Below the pieces are notes generated by a model. That model was not told the origin of the DNA. It made no database searches and saw only the letters and a list, made by a program, of their open reading frames with translations. Of a stretch of 64,000 nt of DNA, positions 46,827 through 58,994 are shown piece after piece; position 1 is the first letter of the stretch, and every line of letters starts with the position of its first letter. The stretch spans positions 4,216,001-4,280,000 of the forward strand of contig NC_057764.1 of assembly GCF_010389155.1 (NCBI RefSeq). Direction: 5' to 3'. The stretch comes from Erigeron canadensis (Eukaryota > Streptophyta > Magnoliopsida > Asterales > Asteraceae). Both the position numbers and the translations under genes were made by a program.

Positions 46827-48669
46827 GGAAGAAGATTAATTTTCATATCAACATATAGAATGATTAGATGCAAGATCGATGTTTTGTTTTCACAAGTTTC
46901 TAATTTGATTTTGTGTGTCAACTCACAAGGTACGTTTTGTAGTTTAGTTTGACATGGACACAAAATGCAGAGCATGCATGCATGGGATGACCACGTGAAG
47001 AAGTCAGAAGTGGGGACTGATGAGAGTAAAGTCTAGTGCACATAGCATATATTTGGTCTTAAAGAAAGGCCTGTTACAATCATTTTCTACTAGCTAGGTA
47101 GGCATATTTGGTCTCTCTGTGACTCTGTGTATTCGATGAATAGCATCCACTACTTTCATGGGATGTTATTACATACTGCTCCTTGTCATATCATATATTG
47201 CCACTCTTTCATTCATTGCTAGCCTCTCATTTTCTGTATTCTGTTTTTAGGCTATTGGCACATTCCCTTCATTTAAACATGTTGATGGGTGGACTACAAA
47301 ATGTTATATTATACTGCATCATGGCCAAATATTTCTGTAATTATAAATGTTAATATAGCCATATAGGATAGGTCCAGAGAAATGTTAGAAAAAGTGTGTA
47401 GATTAAGTTTGTGAGAGAGGAAATAATTAATCATTTTAATTCATTAACTTAAAATTTTTCTTAATTTATTGGATGGTGACTATGAAAATTCAAAGAGGAA
47501 GATTAGGAAAAAGATTAAGTGAAAGTCACTTGTAACATTCCTAAGATTTTAAGAGGATTATTAGACTAATGTTTAGGAAAATCAATCATCTTCCTTATTA
47601 GAATTAAATATAGGATAGGTTCATATATATAAACCAAAGAAAAATGTAGTTTTTTAGTTAATTTCTTTCTATAATAGTTATGTTAACTAATAATCGTACT
47701 TAATAAATATATAAAAAAAAAGGTGATATAGATTTGCAGAGTAGGAGTTCTATAGATGCTTTAGTGCTTAATTTACCAAATAAAAATTAAAAAAACTTTC
47801 TCCATAAAACTTAATAGGATTAAATTAATATGTTAATTAATCATTATGTGGATACCCAGATAACATATAGTATGATGTGAGTCAATGTGCAAATTTGCAG
47901 AGAAATAGATGCTATGGGGTCTTATGGAGGTTATTTTAGCAGAGAGGATCTTAATAGAAATGGTTTATTTATATACGATTGTTTTATATGTATAGCAAAG
48001 GTTTATGTGAGAATTATTTGAATAAAAAAAGCCATAAGAACTTTTTTGTATATGAATAATTGATTATATGATTCTATAGCATGAAATTTTTTTCTAATTA
48101 AGCTGTGGTTTTTTGTACTACTTTATCTTGATGGAAATAACAAAGTTGACAAGTAAACCAACATGATTTGTTCACTTTTGGAAAGATTAGAAGGGGGCGG
48201 TGCATGTGAACCCCACGTGTTATATTTGAGCATAACCCCAACCGCACTGGCCCCATTTAAATGGAAACATTCAATCACCAATTTTTGGGGGTTCATGCAT
48301 CATCATTATTCGTACTTTCGGAGTTCTTTCATGGATCTATCTTGCACATTACATTTGAAAATCTGATAGAAACGGCTTAAACAGTAAGGCCTAGCTAACG
48401 TAAGTCATGTCCTCACCCAAAAATGTGTTTTACAAGCTTCCCCGACCGAGAATGAAGACACTTTGAACCAACAAATTTAAAAATGAAATTAGATTCATCC
48501 CAAAAGAATGAAGCCAAAAAGGAAGTAGATTCTCACACGATTCTAATGATAACTAATACATTGAAAACGGACTATTGGTTTGAAAGTTACGAGTATTAAA
48601 CAAAAGCTGACAGGGGGGGGGGGTAAGCGTGGCGTACGCCAAGCTAAAGTTGACCACCGTAATTTATGC
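46827..48669. other. Intergenic, no gene or clear element
   Basis: AT-rich with only short chance frames. A tract of nine to ten G lies at about 48613-48622. Confidence 0.45.
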
Positions 48670-48677
48670 CATACATT

Positions 48678-49141
48678 CAGGAACGAAGCCAGGATTTTGG
48701 ATTGACTGGAGTCAAGTGATAGAATATATCTTAGTGACATTTTTAAGGCGTAAAACTAGTTCTAAATTACAACTTACTCGTACTACATTAGTATAATAGT
48801 ATAATTTAATTATTGAAACTTATATCCAACATCTAGAAAAGTTAAAGAAGAAAGGGTTATATTAAAGTGTTTGAAATAACTTGAAGGTTATAAGTGAAAA
48901 TTTAAAATAAAACCATCTATCTTCTGGACCCACATCCAAGTTAGCACTCATCTTCTTCTTCAACAATACAGATCTTGTCATCCGCCATTTTTATACATTA
49001 GCAGCTCCGATTTTCATATTTTTGTACTCATTGGAAGGGGCTAAACTCAATAAACCTCGGAAAATCTTCATCTAGACTACTCACATTTACATCTATTGGG
49101 GGAGGCTTGGCACCCCCTAGCCCCCCTTGTCTCCGCTACTG
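48678..49141. mobile_element. hAT-type MITE (464 bp) with 8-bp target duplication
   Basis: It begins CAGGAACGAAGCCA and ends TGTCTCCGCTACTG, whose reverse complement CAGTAGCGGAGACA pairs with the start. CATACATT is repeated exactly at 48670-48677 and 49142-49149. CAG-type ends and an 8-bp duplication define hAT. No coding capacity. Confidence 0.9.
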
Positions 49142-49149
49142 CATACATT

Positions 49150-52100
49150 GGCGTAAATTACGCCTATTTATAAAGAGGCATTTTGGGCAACGTAACACAG
49201 ATCCTCAAGGCGTAATGCGATAGAGCCCAGTGCAGGCTGGTACACCAAAAAAGATCAACCAAGTTCCAAAACCAAAATCACTAAATCAACCATTTCGCTC
49301 TAGATCTGTTTACCAAACTTTGACATAATCAAATTCAAGTATAACCATACCTAAATACATATCTTTTCACAAACCCACTTCCAATTTCTTAACCTTTGAA
49401 TCAAAACCCGTATTTGAGCTAAAACACGCATTTTTAACCCAAATCGACCGTCAATCATTTAAATCTATAAGAATGAAGTAATTTACAAAGTAAGAGGAAC
49501 ATTTTGAGGCAAGAAACACTTACCAAATTGAGTTGTAAATCCAAAATCTGTTTTGAAGCTAGAGAATGGATGAACACTTGAAATAACCCACAAATTCTTG
49601 AAGTTTCAAGAATGATTATTGTATTATACAAAAATTAACTAACAATTTTGAAGCTAAACAACCTTTAAACATGAATTTAAGAAAGAAGAAAAAAAATGTA
49701 AGATGATGTTTGGTCATGCATTAGAGAGGGAGAGAGAGAGATAAGATAGAGTGAGAGGGTGAGTGTGATAAATGAGAGGGTAACTGATACAGATGGATAA
49801 TTGGGATAACTAATCGAGTTTGTTGATTCGAAAGAATACCAGGAACTATTCTTGTAAAATTCGTTAATTCAAGATGAATACCGAAAATTAGGGAAAAAAT
49901 CAAACTATCACACAATTATAGAGAAAATTTTGATTTTTGATTAAACGTACTGAAAACTGGTCATTGCATTAGATTAAAAATCATATAAAAAGGGTTGTAA
50001 AATTCATACAAGCCTAAAAACATAAGTGGACCGAAAATTATAACAAAAAAAAAGTCCATAAAACCCCGAAAAAGGCATAAAAATATCCAAAAGTCATAAA
50101 AAAAAAATGTCGTTTTGGGGCTCAAAGGTCGACCTAAACTGCCTTCGCCGTTAGCAGCTTGGTGCTCCTCGTTCATGCGGTCGTTTTAACAGGTAATACT
50201 CCCAAAACAGAGCCTTGTAGCTCAAGTTATGCCAATTTTAATGAGACACCCTTTGAAGCCTTGTCTTGGGCTTCCAAATAAACTCAGTCTGCTCATCTAT
50301 ATTTGGGTCCGCATCAGTAGGGAAGGGGTAAGGCATACCACATACATACAAGGCATGCACACTAATCCAATTATACTAGCTAGTCACGACTTTACGGGTA
50401 TCTCGACTAATCACGTAAATGTAAAACATTAACAAAATACACAAACAAAGTAAAGTCGACTCGACAATTTATTTATCACATAATTTCACTAATCACCATA
50501 TAACCATTAATTAGTAAAGTCAAAGTACTGGTCAAATAAAGTCACTCATGGGTGTCACATATTTTGACCACGAAAATTACCTAATAACATGCTCACTCCA
50601 TTAAAGTTTAGGCTTTTCTTTTTTACCACCATAATTACCTATTATACATGTCGTTTAATATAAAACCTTAAAATGTTAGATCCGTATTGCAAAGGCTTCA
50701 AGTATATTTGCGTTGAACATTCAATCCTTAAATTCAAACTTTGACATATTAAATAAATATTTATTAAAGACAATACCACAAACATTTTAAAATTTTACAA
50801 AATTGAATACATATATGTATTATGTTAAATAAAACAAAAATCAAAAATGAAATGAAAATTTGTTAGTAAATTAGTTAGTTGAAAGACTAAAAGAAAAAAA
50901 TGTGCAAGATTATTAGAAATAAACTGAAAAAGAATTCAAGCAGGATACGATATGGCGAAATTCAAATAATAATATGGGTTGTTATCACAAAAAATTGATT
51001 AAAAGTCTTCAATATATTTGTTGAGCACCCAAGCAGGACGTTATCTGACAAAATCCAAATAGTGGTACGGTATACAACCACAAAATAGTTGAATAAAAAT
51101 TTTCAATATATTAGTTAAAAACATAAAAGAGTAAAAAATGGGAAAGATTTGAATATATTGGAAAACCATAAAGAAAAAAATTGTGCATGAAACCAAGAAT
51201 TAAGTTGTACTAAAACAAAACTCAATCGTGGTATGATGTGACAAAATCCGAGTAATGATAGAGGGTGGTTATAAACGATAGACCCATCGTAACTCGTCAC
51301 GTAACTTGCAACGTAAAACCAATCGAATGTTGTCACCAAAGCGCCTATGTGCATAATTATGAATAATGTCGCTTGTCACAAGTTGTATGACAAAGATGCT
51401 ATTCATCATAATCACACTCATAATCATAATCACACTAACTAATGATATTACAATATATATATATATATATGATCATAAGGACAATCTTTATAAACATATT
51501 TAATAATAAGATTACAGATAAACATACTTAATAATAATATTACAAATTTTTTCGTCTTTCGAACTTTAACACATTTGATAATTAAAAAAGGAAAAATAGA
51601 CAAGTTGTGTGATTTTAATTTTCATTCATTTAAAATAATGTAATGTTTTATTTTGATGTTATGAAAGTATTGGTGTAAGTGGTGATATATAATGTACAAT
51701 GTTATGTTCGTCATTCAAAAATTATAAAAAAATAAACAAGAAAAATAGAAATGAATCGAAGGATAGACCGGAATAACTTACATTATCATTGCGATATGAC
51801 AGGAGATAAGAAAGGGCCCACACGGATAGCACCATATCCGTATCTTATTGAAAATAGGGTCCACGTGGCAATAGGCCATGACTAATTATAGGGGGTGTAA
51901 TGGATCGAACCGAATCATTATACGAATTGAAACAAGAAGAAAATTTAGATGTTGAGTGCATCCTGACCAAGCAACATATATGACACATGTGTTCATCTCC
52001 AATGACCGAATCATATGTAAAGAAAAGAAAAAAATGTAGAATTTAATTATCTCACTAACTATTTTTTTTGAAAGCTGAATTTCGCTTAAGAACTTTGTGT

Positions 52101-52445
52101 CGTGATTCGACAGCGAGAGCTCTAACATACGTTGTTTTAATCGGGTCCGCGCTAGAGAGCTCCCTCGAAGTAGAAATGTCTATTTCAAATACCCGATGGG
52201 GGAAAAACCCCTACTAATTCGTCCGAAAACATGACGATCAATAGGGGCAAACCCTGCCTCCTCAGACAGTAAACTTATGATTTGAAGTATTGAATTCAAG
52301 TTCGAGCGTAGCCAAATACTTTACGAATTAAAAACAAAATCTTAATTTCTTTTTGAACGCCAAATAGATTATTATTTATTTTAACAGGTACAAATCAAAA
52401 ATCATACAAAAGGCCTCCCAGAATCCAAGTTTTCATAGATAAGAC
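49150..52445. other. Intergenic, with degenerate tandem units and a possible retroposon tail
   Basis: No gene. About 95-base units at 50936-51023 and 51030-51117 resemble each other (AAGCAGGA..., ...TTCAATATATTwGTT), with a weaker third from about 51218. A GA run lies at 49726-49741 and a TA run at about 51453-51470. On the minus strand at about 52330-52070, a GC-richer stretch ends in eight A (52060-52067), which may be a LINE or SINE fragment that I cannot assign. Confidence 0.4.
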
Positions 52446-52448
52446 TTA

Positions 52449-52630
52449 GAGGGTGTTTGGGATTACGTTATAAAATGATTATCTGATTATTACGTTTGTA
52501 AAACGCAAATAATCTAAAAAAGTGTTTGTATGAAAAAATGATTATTGGCTATGAAAACACAGTTTTGAAAACGCATAATCTATTTTTAAAAAGCAGATTT
52601 TGTTTTGTAATCGCAATACCAAACACCCCC
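52449..52630. mobile_element. Tourist-like MITE (182 bp), TTA target duplication
   Basis: The ends GAGGGTGTTTGG and CCAAACACCCCC are inverted repeats, and TTA stands on both sides (52446-52448, 52631-52633). The GGGTGTTTGG-type end with TTA is the PIF/Harbinger (Tourist) pattern. The two arms remain complementary for about 25 bases. Confidence 0.87.
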
Positions 52631-52633
52631 TTA

Positions 52634-55150
52634 CCTGTGCCACTAGGCTATTTACCCCATGGCCAAACAGATTATTATTAATAATAAAAATACCAACTAA
52701 TACTAGAAGGTCATCGAGGTGATAAAACCTTTAGGTTTTTTGTGGGTCAAAACTAGATCCAAAGAATCGGGTCTGTCTTGGTTACAGCGAAAGAGGTTTG
52801 AAGTGTTAAAGCTCTATTTTTGATGTCTTCTTTTGGTACCCGTTATATTTTGGCTTTGTATATTTGTCGTGGTTTTCAATCTCATTTAATAAAATTTTAG
52901 TTGCTGTTCAAAAAGTAAAAATATACAAGATACTCGAAGGCATAATATACATTCTAGAGATACAGACATGACACACATTATATCCCTTTTGAAACTTTAG
53001 CAAGTAGGTAAGAAAAACCACATATCAATTACGTATACAGACGTAAAAAAAAAAACAACCTAAAATCAAAGGTTAAAAATAAAAAACTTAATTTAATTAT
53101 TGGAAAATTATAAGGTTTCTTCTGAAGATGTAATTGAGCTTAATCTAATCATTTTAAAGTTGTTTTCCATTAAAATAATAACATTATATACAGGGGCGGA
53201 ACTACACGGGTGTTAGGGGTAGCCCGGGTTACAGATCCGCTAAATTCATGTGGTTTAAATTTTTCGAAAAATGATGTAATATTATATTGGTGCTACGTGT
53301 TAGATAAATATGAGATACTGGTTAATGTAAGCAACTTTAAACTTTTGAAACATTTTCCTATAATATAACTTATAAAAACGTATTTATACAACTAAATGAT
53401 AAAAAAAAAATAAACTACTAAAAGTGCCAAAAATTCTTAAAATTCATTAGAGATAGCCAAAAATTATTTTAAAAATCTTAACTATTTAGTCGTTAACGTT
53501 GTTATCGTGACCTTATACCAATACAAGGCTAGAGGAAAAAAATTATACTATAAGTCACTTTTGATTCTGGTTCTGGTACTGATTATATAAAAAAGAAAAC
53601 ATTAACCATGAGTCAATTGTCGGTGTCTGAATTTATTCTTACATGCATACACGTGAACTACAAAACGGGAAATCTAATTTTTAAGCAATATAAAGAAGAC
53701 GCGGGTTACAACGGTTCTTCACCGTTATATTGCATAAATAAAATAAAATACATATTTAAATTTGAAGGATCAGTATTTAATTAATATTATTATTAATAAA
53801 AACTTGAGGTTTTAAAAAAAATAATTACACTATTTTTTTTTACAAGAATTACATTTATATTAAAAATTCCACCACCACCACAGTTGCAGTCACCATCGCC
53901 GCCGTCATCATCCCATTACCACCCGTACCGATACCGTCACACCACCGCATTGTGTGGAGATACGTCTGGTAACTTAATTATGATTCACATTTTTTCTTTA
54001 GTACGTTATTTTAGACCCGTGTTCAACACTGGACACGGGATTTACGATATTAACAATATTAGATCTCCACACATTTAAGTTATAAAAGCTTACAATTTCA
54101 AAAAACACGGTTTTAAGTGTTATATTTTGCAAGTTATAGTACAATAATCATAGGTTCCTCATTGTCATTATTAGCCTAGTCATATTGATGAAATTGTTTG
54201 TCGTAGTCATTCCACAAGGCACATGCTATATATAATAGTTTCTCCATTATAGAATATTTTTGAAACAGATGTACTTATAATGTGATATTATTAGAAAAAA
54301 TAATTAAGAATTAAAATATAAACATATTTGTGATCTTGTAGTTGACATTTAAGTATATGTATTTAATCATGATGCGCGTTCATAACACGCATATGTTTAT
54401 TTTCAATCACTTGTTCTATGATAATATGATAACAATTAGAATTGTTTTTATATTCTTTGATAACAATTGAGACTCTTCTAATATTTGTTAATAAGTCATT
54501 AGGTTTTCAAATTATTTTTTATAAAAAATATTTCATATGTTAAATTTTTTTTACATAATTAAATGATTGTAAATTTTAAAAAATTCTCTCAAGTTGATGG
54601 TTAAAAATAAATATAAATGAAGTATTCAGGGCAAAAAAGTGTAAATTATTGATGGAAAACAAAAAAGTGTAAATTAATGAGATTTTTTATACAAATTAAT
54701 ATAAATATTAATATAATAATATATTTGGATAATGATTATTATGATTTTTAATTTGTAGTTTATCTAAATGATGACATCATCAAAAGTCAATTTAATGAAA
54801 TCGAACGACGTGATTGGTTAATTAATCATTAGTTCAACTGTCTTATAGTATATATTAAGATAAGATTAAGATTAAGATTAAGATTTGAGAGATAGAGAGA
54901 TGCTATATGTGTTGTGTGGCTACAATCACGTTTTTGCTCACAGTTTTTTCGACGCGCATAGGTACAATGTCTTCCAAGATGTCGAATATTTCGTCATGCG
55001 GGTGTTCCCTAGGAATACAATATCATGATAAATTTTTAATTCAAAGTCTCAAAGAGATGGTATTTTAGATCTTCAATAAGAAAGAGATCTAGATATTGAT
55101 CCTTTACATAATTTTTTAAATGGGAAATATGATTTGTTTATCTACCAAAC
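52634..55150. other. Intergenic, with scattered element fragments
   Basis: No gene. 52760-52915 resembles a LINE 3' end (TTTAATAAAATTTTAGTTG followed by an A-rich tail). CAGGGGCGGA at 53191-53200 looks like a single hAT terminus without partner. A small CCGTG/CACGG hairpin is at 54016-54040. AGATTA is repeated four times at about 54862-54888. Confidence 0.4.
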
Positions 55151-55154
55151 TTCG

Positions 55155-55371
55155 AGCATGGTTGTAGAATTAGTTATGTTCTATCAACTCAGCCGACTGG
55201 AAGTTGCGAGTGTTCGAGCCTAGCGATGAGTATTCGGGGAGTCAAATCACCAACGTGGTTATCGACTCGGTGCCCTAACAAGTAACGTGTACTCTTCTTT
55301 GAGTACTATTCAATTGGGGCGTATTTTCCAATAATTTTGAGCCTTTGAGATATGTAACCGGAAAAAAAAAA
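55155..55371 (+). repeat. tRNA-derived SINE (probable)
   Basis: Box B-like GTTCGAGCCT at 55212-55221, preceded by a plausible box A region (about 55170-55200), a short body with GGTTATCGACTCGG, and a terminal run of ten A at 55362-55371. The layout (polymerase III boxes at the head, A-tail at the end) is that of a SINE. I could not identify target duplications. Confidence 0.5.
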
Positions 55372-56205
55372 CCTATTGCAATTAAGGTATTTAATTCATT
55401 AAGTCAGTAAAGAGTGTTTGTATACACATATATATTTTTTTATTAATTTAGTAACTTAATCAATTAAGTTACTTAATGGTTAAAAGATAAATAGATTAAG
55501 GTATTGCAAGCTGGATACTAGTTATCCGGTTTATGGAGCAGCCAAAAGCCCAAAATAAATCAGAAGTTAAGCCTTACGCTTTGACTTATGGTTTGGTCAA
55601 AGTGGCAGATTTTGACATGCGATTACATTATTTGACTTAAAATATGGTGAAATTAGCAGATGCGATTATACTTTGACCAAATGGTTGGTCAAACCTTGTG
55701 CGCTTATATCTTAATTCTTTTGTTTATTAATCTTTATTAATCTAGAAAATTTTCGGCAATAACATGTTATCATGTATTTCTTTTTTTTTCCACGTAACTT
55801 ATGTTTTCCTTTTAAACACAAGTATTCAAGCCTAAATCACGTACAATTAAATTTAATCCAATAGTTAAAGTTGATCAAATTTTAAGAAATCTCAATACGT
55901 TTGTATAGCTAGATTAATGAACAATAACAATTTATAAGCATGTATGAATCATAATTTATGATTGTCTAAGCTAGAGACAAGTCCACTAAAAACCTAGAAG
56001 AAAGAATGATAAAAAAAAAAGAAAAAACTGTAATCAAAAGAATATGTATCATTATTATTAACCCAAAAGCACATATCTGGAAACACATATATATACTTGG
56101 AATAACATTTTTATACATATGTTAAATTTAAATATCAAGAAAAACATAATTCAAACACAAGTAAATATATTCTGTTATGATCATAAATAATTTTAGAAAA
56201 ATGAT
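55372..56205. other. Intergenic, nothing recognised
   Basis: AT-rich. Related phrases TGGTCAAAGTGGCAGA / GTTGGTCAAACC occur at 55600-55700. No coding signal. Confidence 0.4.
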
Positions 56206-56211
56206 TAATCA

Positions 56212-56447
56212 ATCTAATTAAAGTAAGTAAGTAAGTAACTGTTCAGTGCCGTCTTCTGCGGGTTTTGAGCCCCAATACCTCGACGATATATGGAAGAGGT
56301 TTTACCTTTACCTAAGTAGAGAGGCTGCTTCCAGTTTCTATCTAAATGGTAGAAAAGGTCCTCCAACCTTTGCATGGGATGAGGATCGAACCCATGAACT
56401 CTGTCTCCAGAGGCAAGGGTGTGATTAATCAACCTAACTCATATGCC
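56212..56447 (-). repeat. tRNA-derived SINE, minus strand
   Basis: Read from 56447 on the minus strand: GGCATATGAGTTAGGTTGA (box A-like), then GGGTTCGATCCTC (box B, about 56394-56382), a body, and a simple tail of TTAC repeats at about 56234-56217. The box B matches the polymerase III consensus GGTTCGANNCC. It is too diverged and too long to be a functional tRNA gene. Confidence 0.65.
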
Positions 56448-57617
56448 TAAAAATCAACTTAAAATCTTAATAATTTGACATATGGATTCCACTAATTATC
56501 TTTCTTAATCTTACCTCCTGATTTTTTTACATGTCATCATCTTACGATTAGGCATATCTTAAGCACGACAATTAGGTTATTTATCATTATCCATAATTTT
56601 ATGAAGTCGTCTACTTAGCAAATGATCATGATGAGCACTAGTCCCCACTACAACTAGCACTCCTCGATCGGCGGTGCCAATTGTTGTCGACATGCATGTA
56701 TCACGTCCCTCATCATTGTAAAATACCAAAAACAAAAATTTTAATTATGGATAAGATTCAATTTGTGATATATGGTACAGTAGTATGACTCTAGAGCGCC
56801 ACGTTCTAGCTTTACACAAGTTGACTGAATGTACAAGTTGTAACGCAATTTGCTTATATGTTTTTTCTTAAAAGACATAGTGCGTAGGAAATATTTTTCG
56901 GATTAGGGACAGGATCATGGGTCCGTGTAGCAAGCCGAGAACAAAACATGACATGTTTTAGAACTTCCAACTTTTTTGACATATATATTTCAGTTTCTTC
57001 AAAAACCAAACAGCCCTATAAGGTAGTATATCTTCACTAGGTGTCATCTTGAGGTGGCTAATTAAGGTAAGATATCGAAAATGGGTACGGGGGTACCGTG
57101 GTCAGATGATGTACATCCGAGTTAAAAATATATTGAACAAATTAAAAATTTTTGACACGCTTTTTAGTGTGTAGAAATATATTGAATTAAAAGTGTGTGG
57201 AAATTTTTCCACACTAAAAAGTGCGTAGAAATATCACACCCCATTTGTCCACGGTAACTATATTTTAATTCAATTTACTTTAATACTTGTTTTGAATTAA
57301 AACAAATAGAACAAGATCTTGACCCTTAGATCATGGTTAAATTGATGCACGAAGATTTACGAAACAATTAATGCACAACGATTTTCATGATGCACGGTGA
57401 TTTTCAGTGAAGAGAAAAATATTTTTTTATTTTTTTACTTTAATACTTGTTTTATTTTACCTAATATATATATATATATATATATAACACTAATTCATAT
57501 GTCTAAAAATAAAATTACTTTAATACTTGTTTTATCTTTAATCTTGTCACATTACTTGATCTATACTGTAAACGTATCTAAAAGGCATCCAAGTTAGAAA
57601 CATTAACTAAAATCATT
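56448..57617. other. Intergenic, with a small hairpin
   Basis: ACACGCTTTTTAGTGTG (57152-57168) and CACACTAAAAAGTGCG (57209-57224) form an inverted pair around a second palindrome, GTGTGGAAATTTTTCCACAC. The phrase ACTTTAATACTTGTTTT recurs at 57279, 57438 and 57519. No gene. Confidence 0.45.
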
Positions 57618-58000
57618 TCTATACTATTTATATAAACAAATTATCCACTAAAACTTTAACACTCTACCTTTAAAATCTCTAATTTACCCTTCTAATTTAT
57701 ACTACCATCAAACACTTTATCCCTGGAATTCCAAAAATACCCTTAAAAAAAACTTTACGTGTGTCTCTTCCCTTTCCTGAAGTTGCTCACAATCCATAGT
57801 ATACCAAAATAACACACGCGTTACCGAATTTAATAATCAATCAACATAAAAAACACTCATTCTAAAACAACGACGGTTTGTACTTTCAGCCGGACTAAGA
57901 AACATTTGAGTTGAATCATACATTCATGTAATAATACGGTATCGCTACTTAACCAACTTTTTTTCCAATATCCTGTCGTATCACGCGGGTACAAGGCTAG
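57618..58000 (+). mobile_element. Probable non-autonomous Helitron
   Basis: The 5' end TCTATACTATTTATA and the 3' end CACGCGGGTACAAGGCTAG followed by T fit plant Helitrons (TC...CTAG, insertion before T). The base before TC is T rather than the expected A, and the 3' hairpin is poor. The termini are therefore suggestive, not proof. No Rep/helicase is encoded. Confidence 0.5.
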
Positions 58001-58138
58001 TAATACAAATAAAATTTTTTATGGTAAAAGTTGAAAAAAAAAAATTGATATCTAATGTGAAATGGAGGGAATATTTATTTAAAGAAAAATATTTATTGTG
58101 ATAAAATTATTGAAAATTATATTAAGGAGAGTACAAAT

Positions 58139-58994
58139 TTGGAAGAGAGTCAAGAGTTGTGTTCCATCCATAGACTTTCTCTTTTTCTCTCCTCTTGGTT
58201 ACCTCCATTTTTAGCAAGCCTTTCGCCGTCTTCTACTAACAGTTTCCCCCCTTTTTTTTTTCTTTCACCATTTTCAAGAAAAAAAATTGACACTTACTCA
58301 ATTAACAGCGACAACCGGGTTTCCAAGATTTTCACTTTTTCATACATTTCCATCAATACCCACATCAAATCTGTAAGAAAAAAGTGATCTTGATCTTACC
58401 CACAATCCATTTGGGCCTTTTCTTTTTTTTAATACTTAAATTTTGTTTGTTTGAGGTTAGTTTCTTTATCCATTAATTAATTAATTAATTAATCTTATAT
58501 TGGTTTTGTTTACTTATGTTTGACTGATGATGATTTGAGTATATTTGTTTTTGTTTGTACTTTAATTGAATTAATTACTAAAGTATAAGCTTAATTAGAT
58601 TTAGTTGAAGCTTTGCTTTAGCTTTTTAGGAACCCATTAAAGAAATGGCTTACTTATGTTTGACTGAATTAATTAATTAATTAATTAATAATAGTTGATA
58701 ATTAATTAGTATATACATAAATTTGTATGCTTTTATTGCGGCTGTAGATAATATTTTGTCAGATTAAGACATGGCTAGACATATACTCGTATATAAAATG
58801 TTAATATAGATACAGACATGTCCTCATGTAGATATAATAAACTAATTTTGTCAGTGATATATATTTTATAATTTTAATCTATACCATGTCATGGTTTTTT
58901 GCAGATGTTTCATATCAAGTAGTTGGGGGTGTATTCAAGTTTATAAATTTCATTTTAAGAGAAATTGCATTTGTAATAATTTTGAGTCACAGAT
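58139..58994 (+). promoter_or_regulatory. PIF3 5' UTR with an intron and a short upstream frame
   Basis: A pyrimidine-rich leader ends at a donor CT/GTAAGA (58373). The intron contains TTAA repeats (58475-58494, 58670-58690) and ends at TTTTTTGCAG (58904). The second leader exon begins at once with a five-codon upstream frame, ATG at 58905 and TAG at 58920-58922, before the main ATG at 58995. The transcription start is not visible, so the leader's upstream limit is a guess. Confidence 0.5.
58905..58922 (+). other. Upstream reading frame in the PIF3 leader
   Basis: ATG-TTT-CAT-ATC-AAG-TAG starts at the first base of the presumed second leader exon, 90 bases before the main ATG. It would be present in every spliced transcript if the intron border is right. 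Confidence 0.5.

Noticed and set aside
54862..54888. Telomere-like short repeat
   Set aside because: The unit AGATTA is not the plant telomere word TTTAGGG, and only four copies occur.
56214..56432. Open frames on both strands and a possible tRNA gene
   Set aside because: The frames have no codon bias and overlap a tRNA-derived SINE. The head matches polymerase III boxes but cannot form a normal tRNA followed by a proper 3' end.
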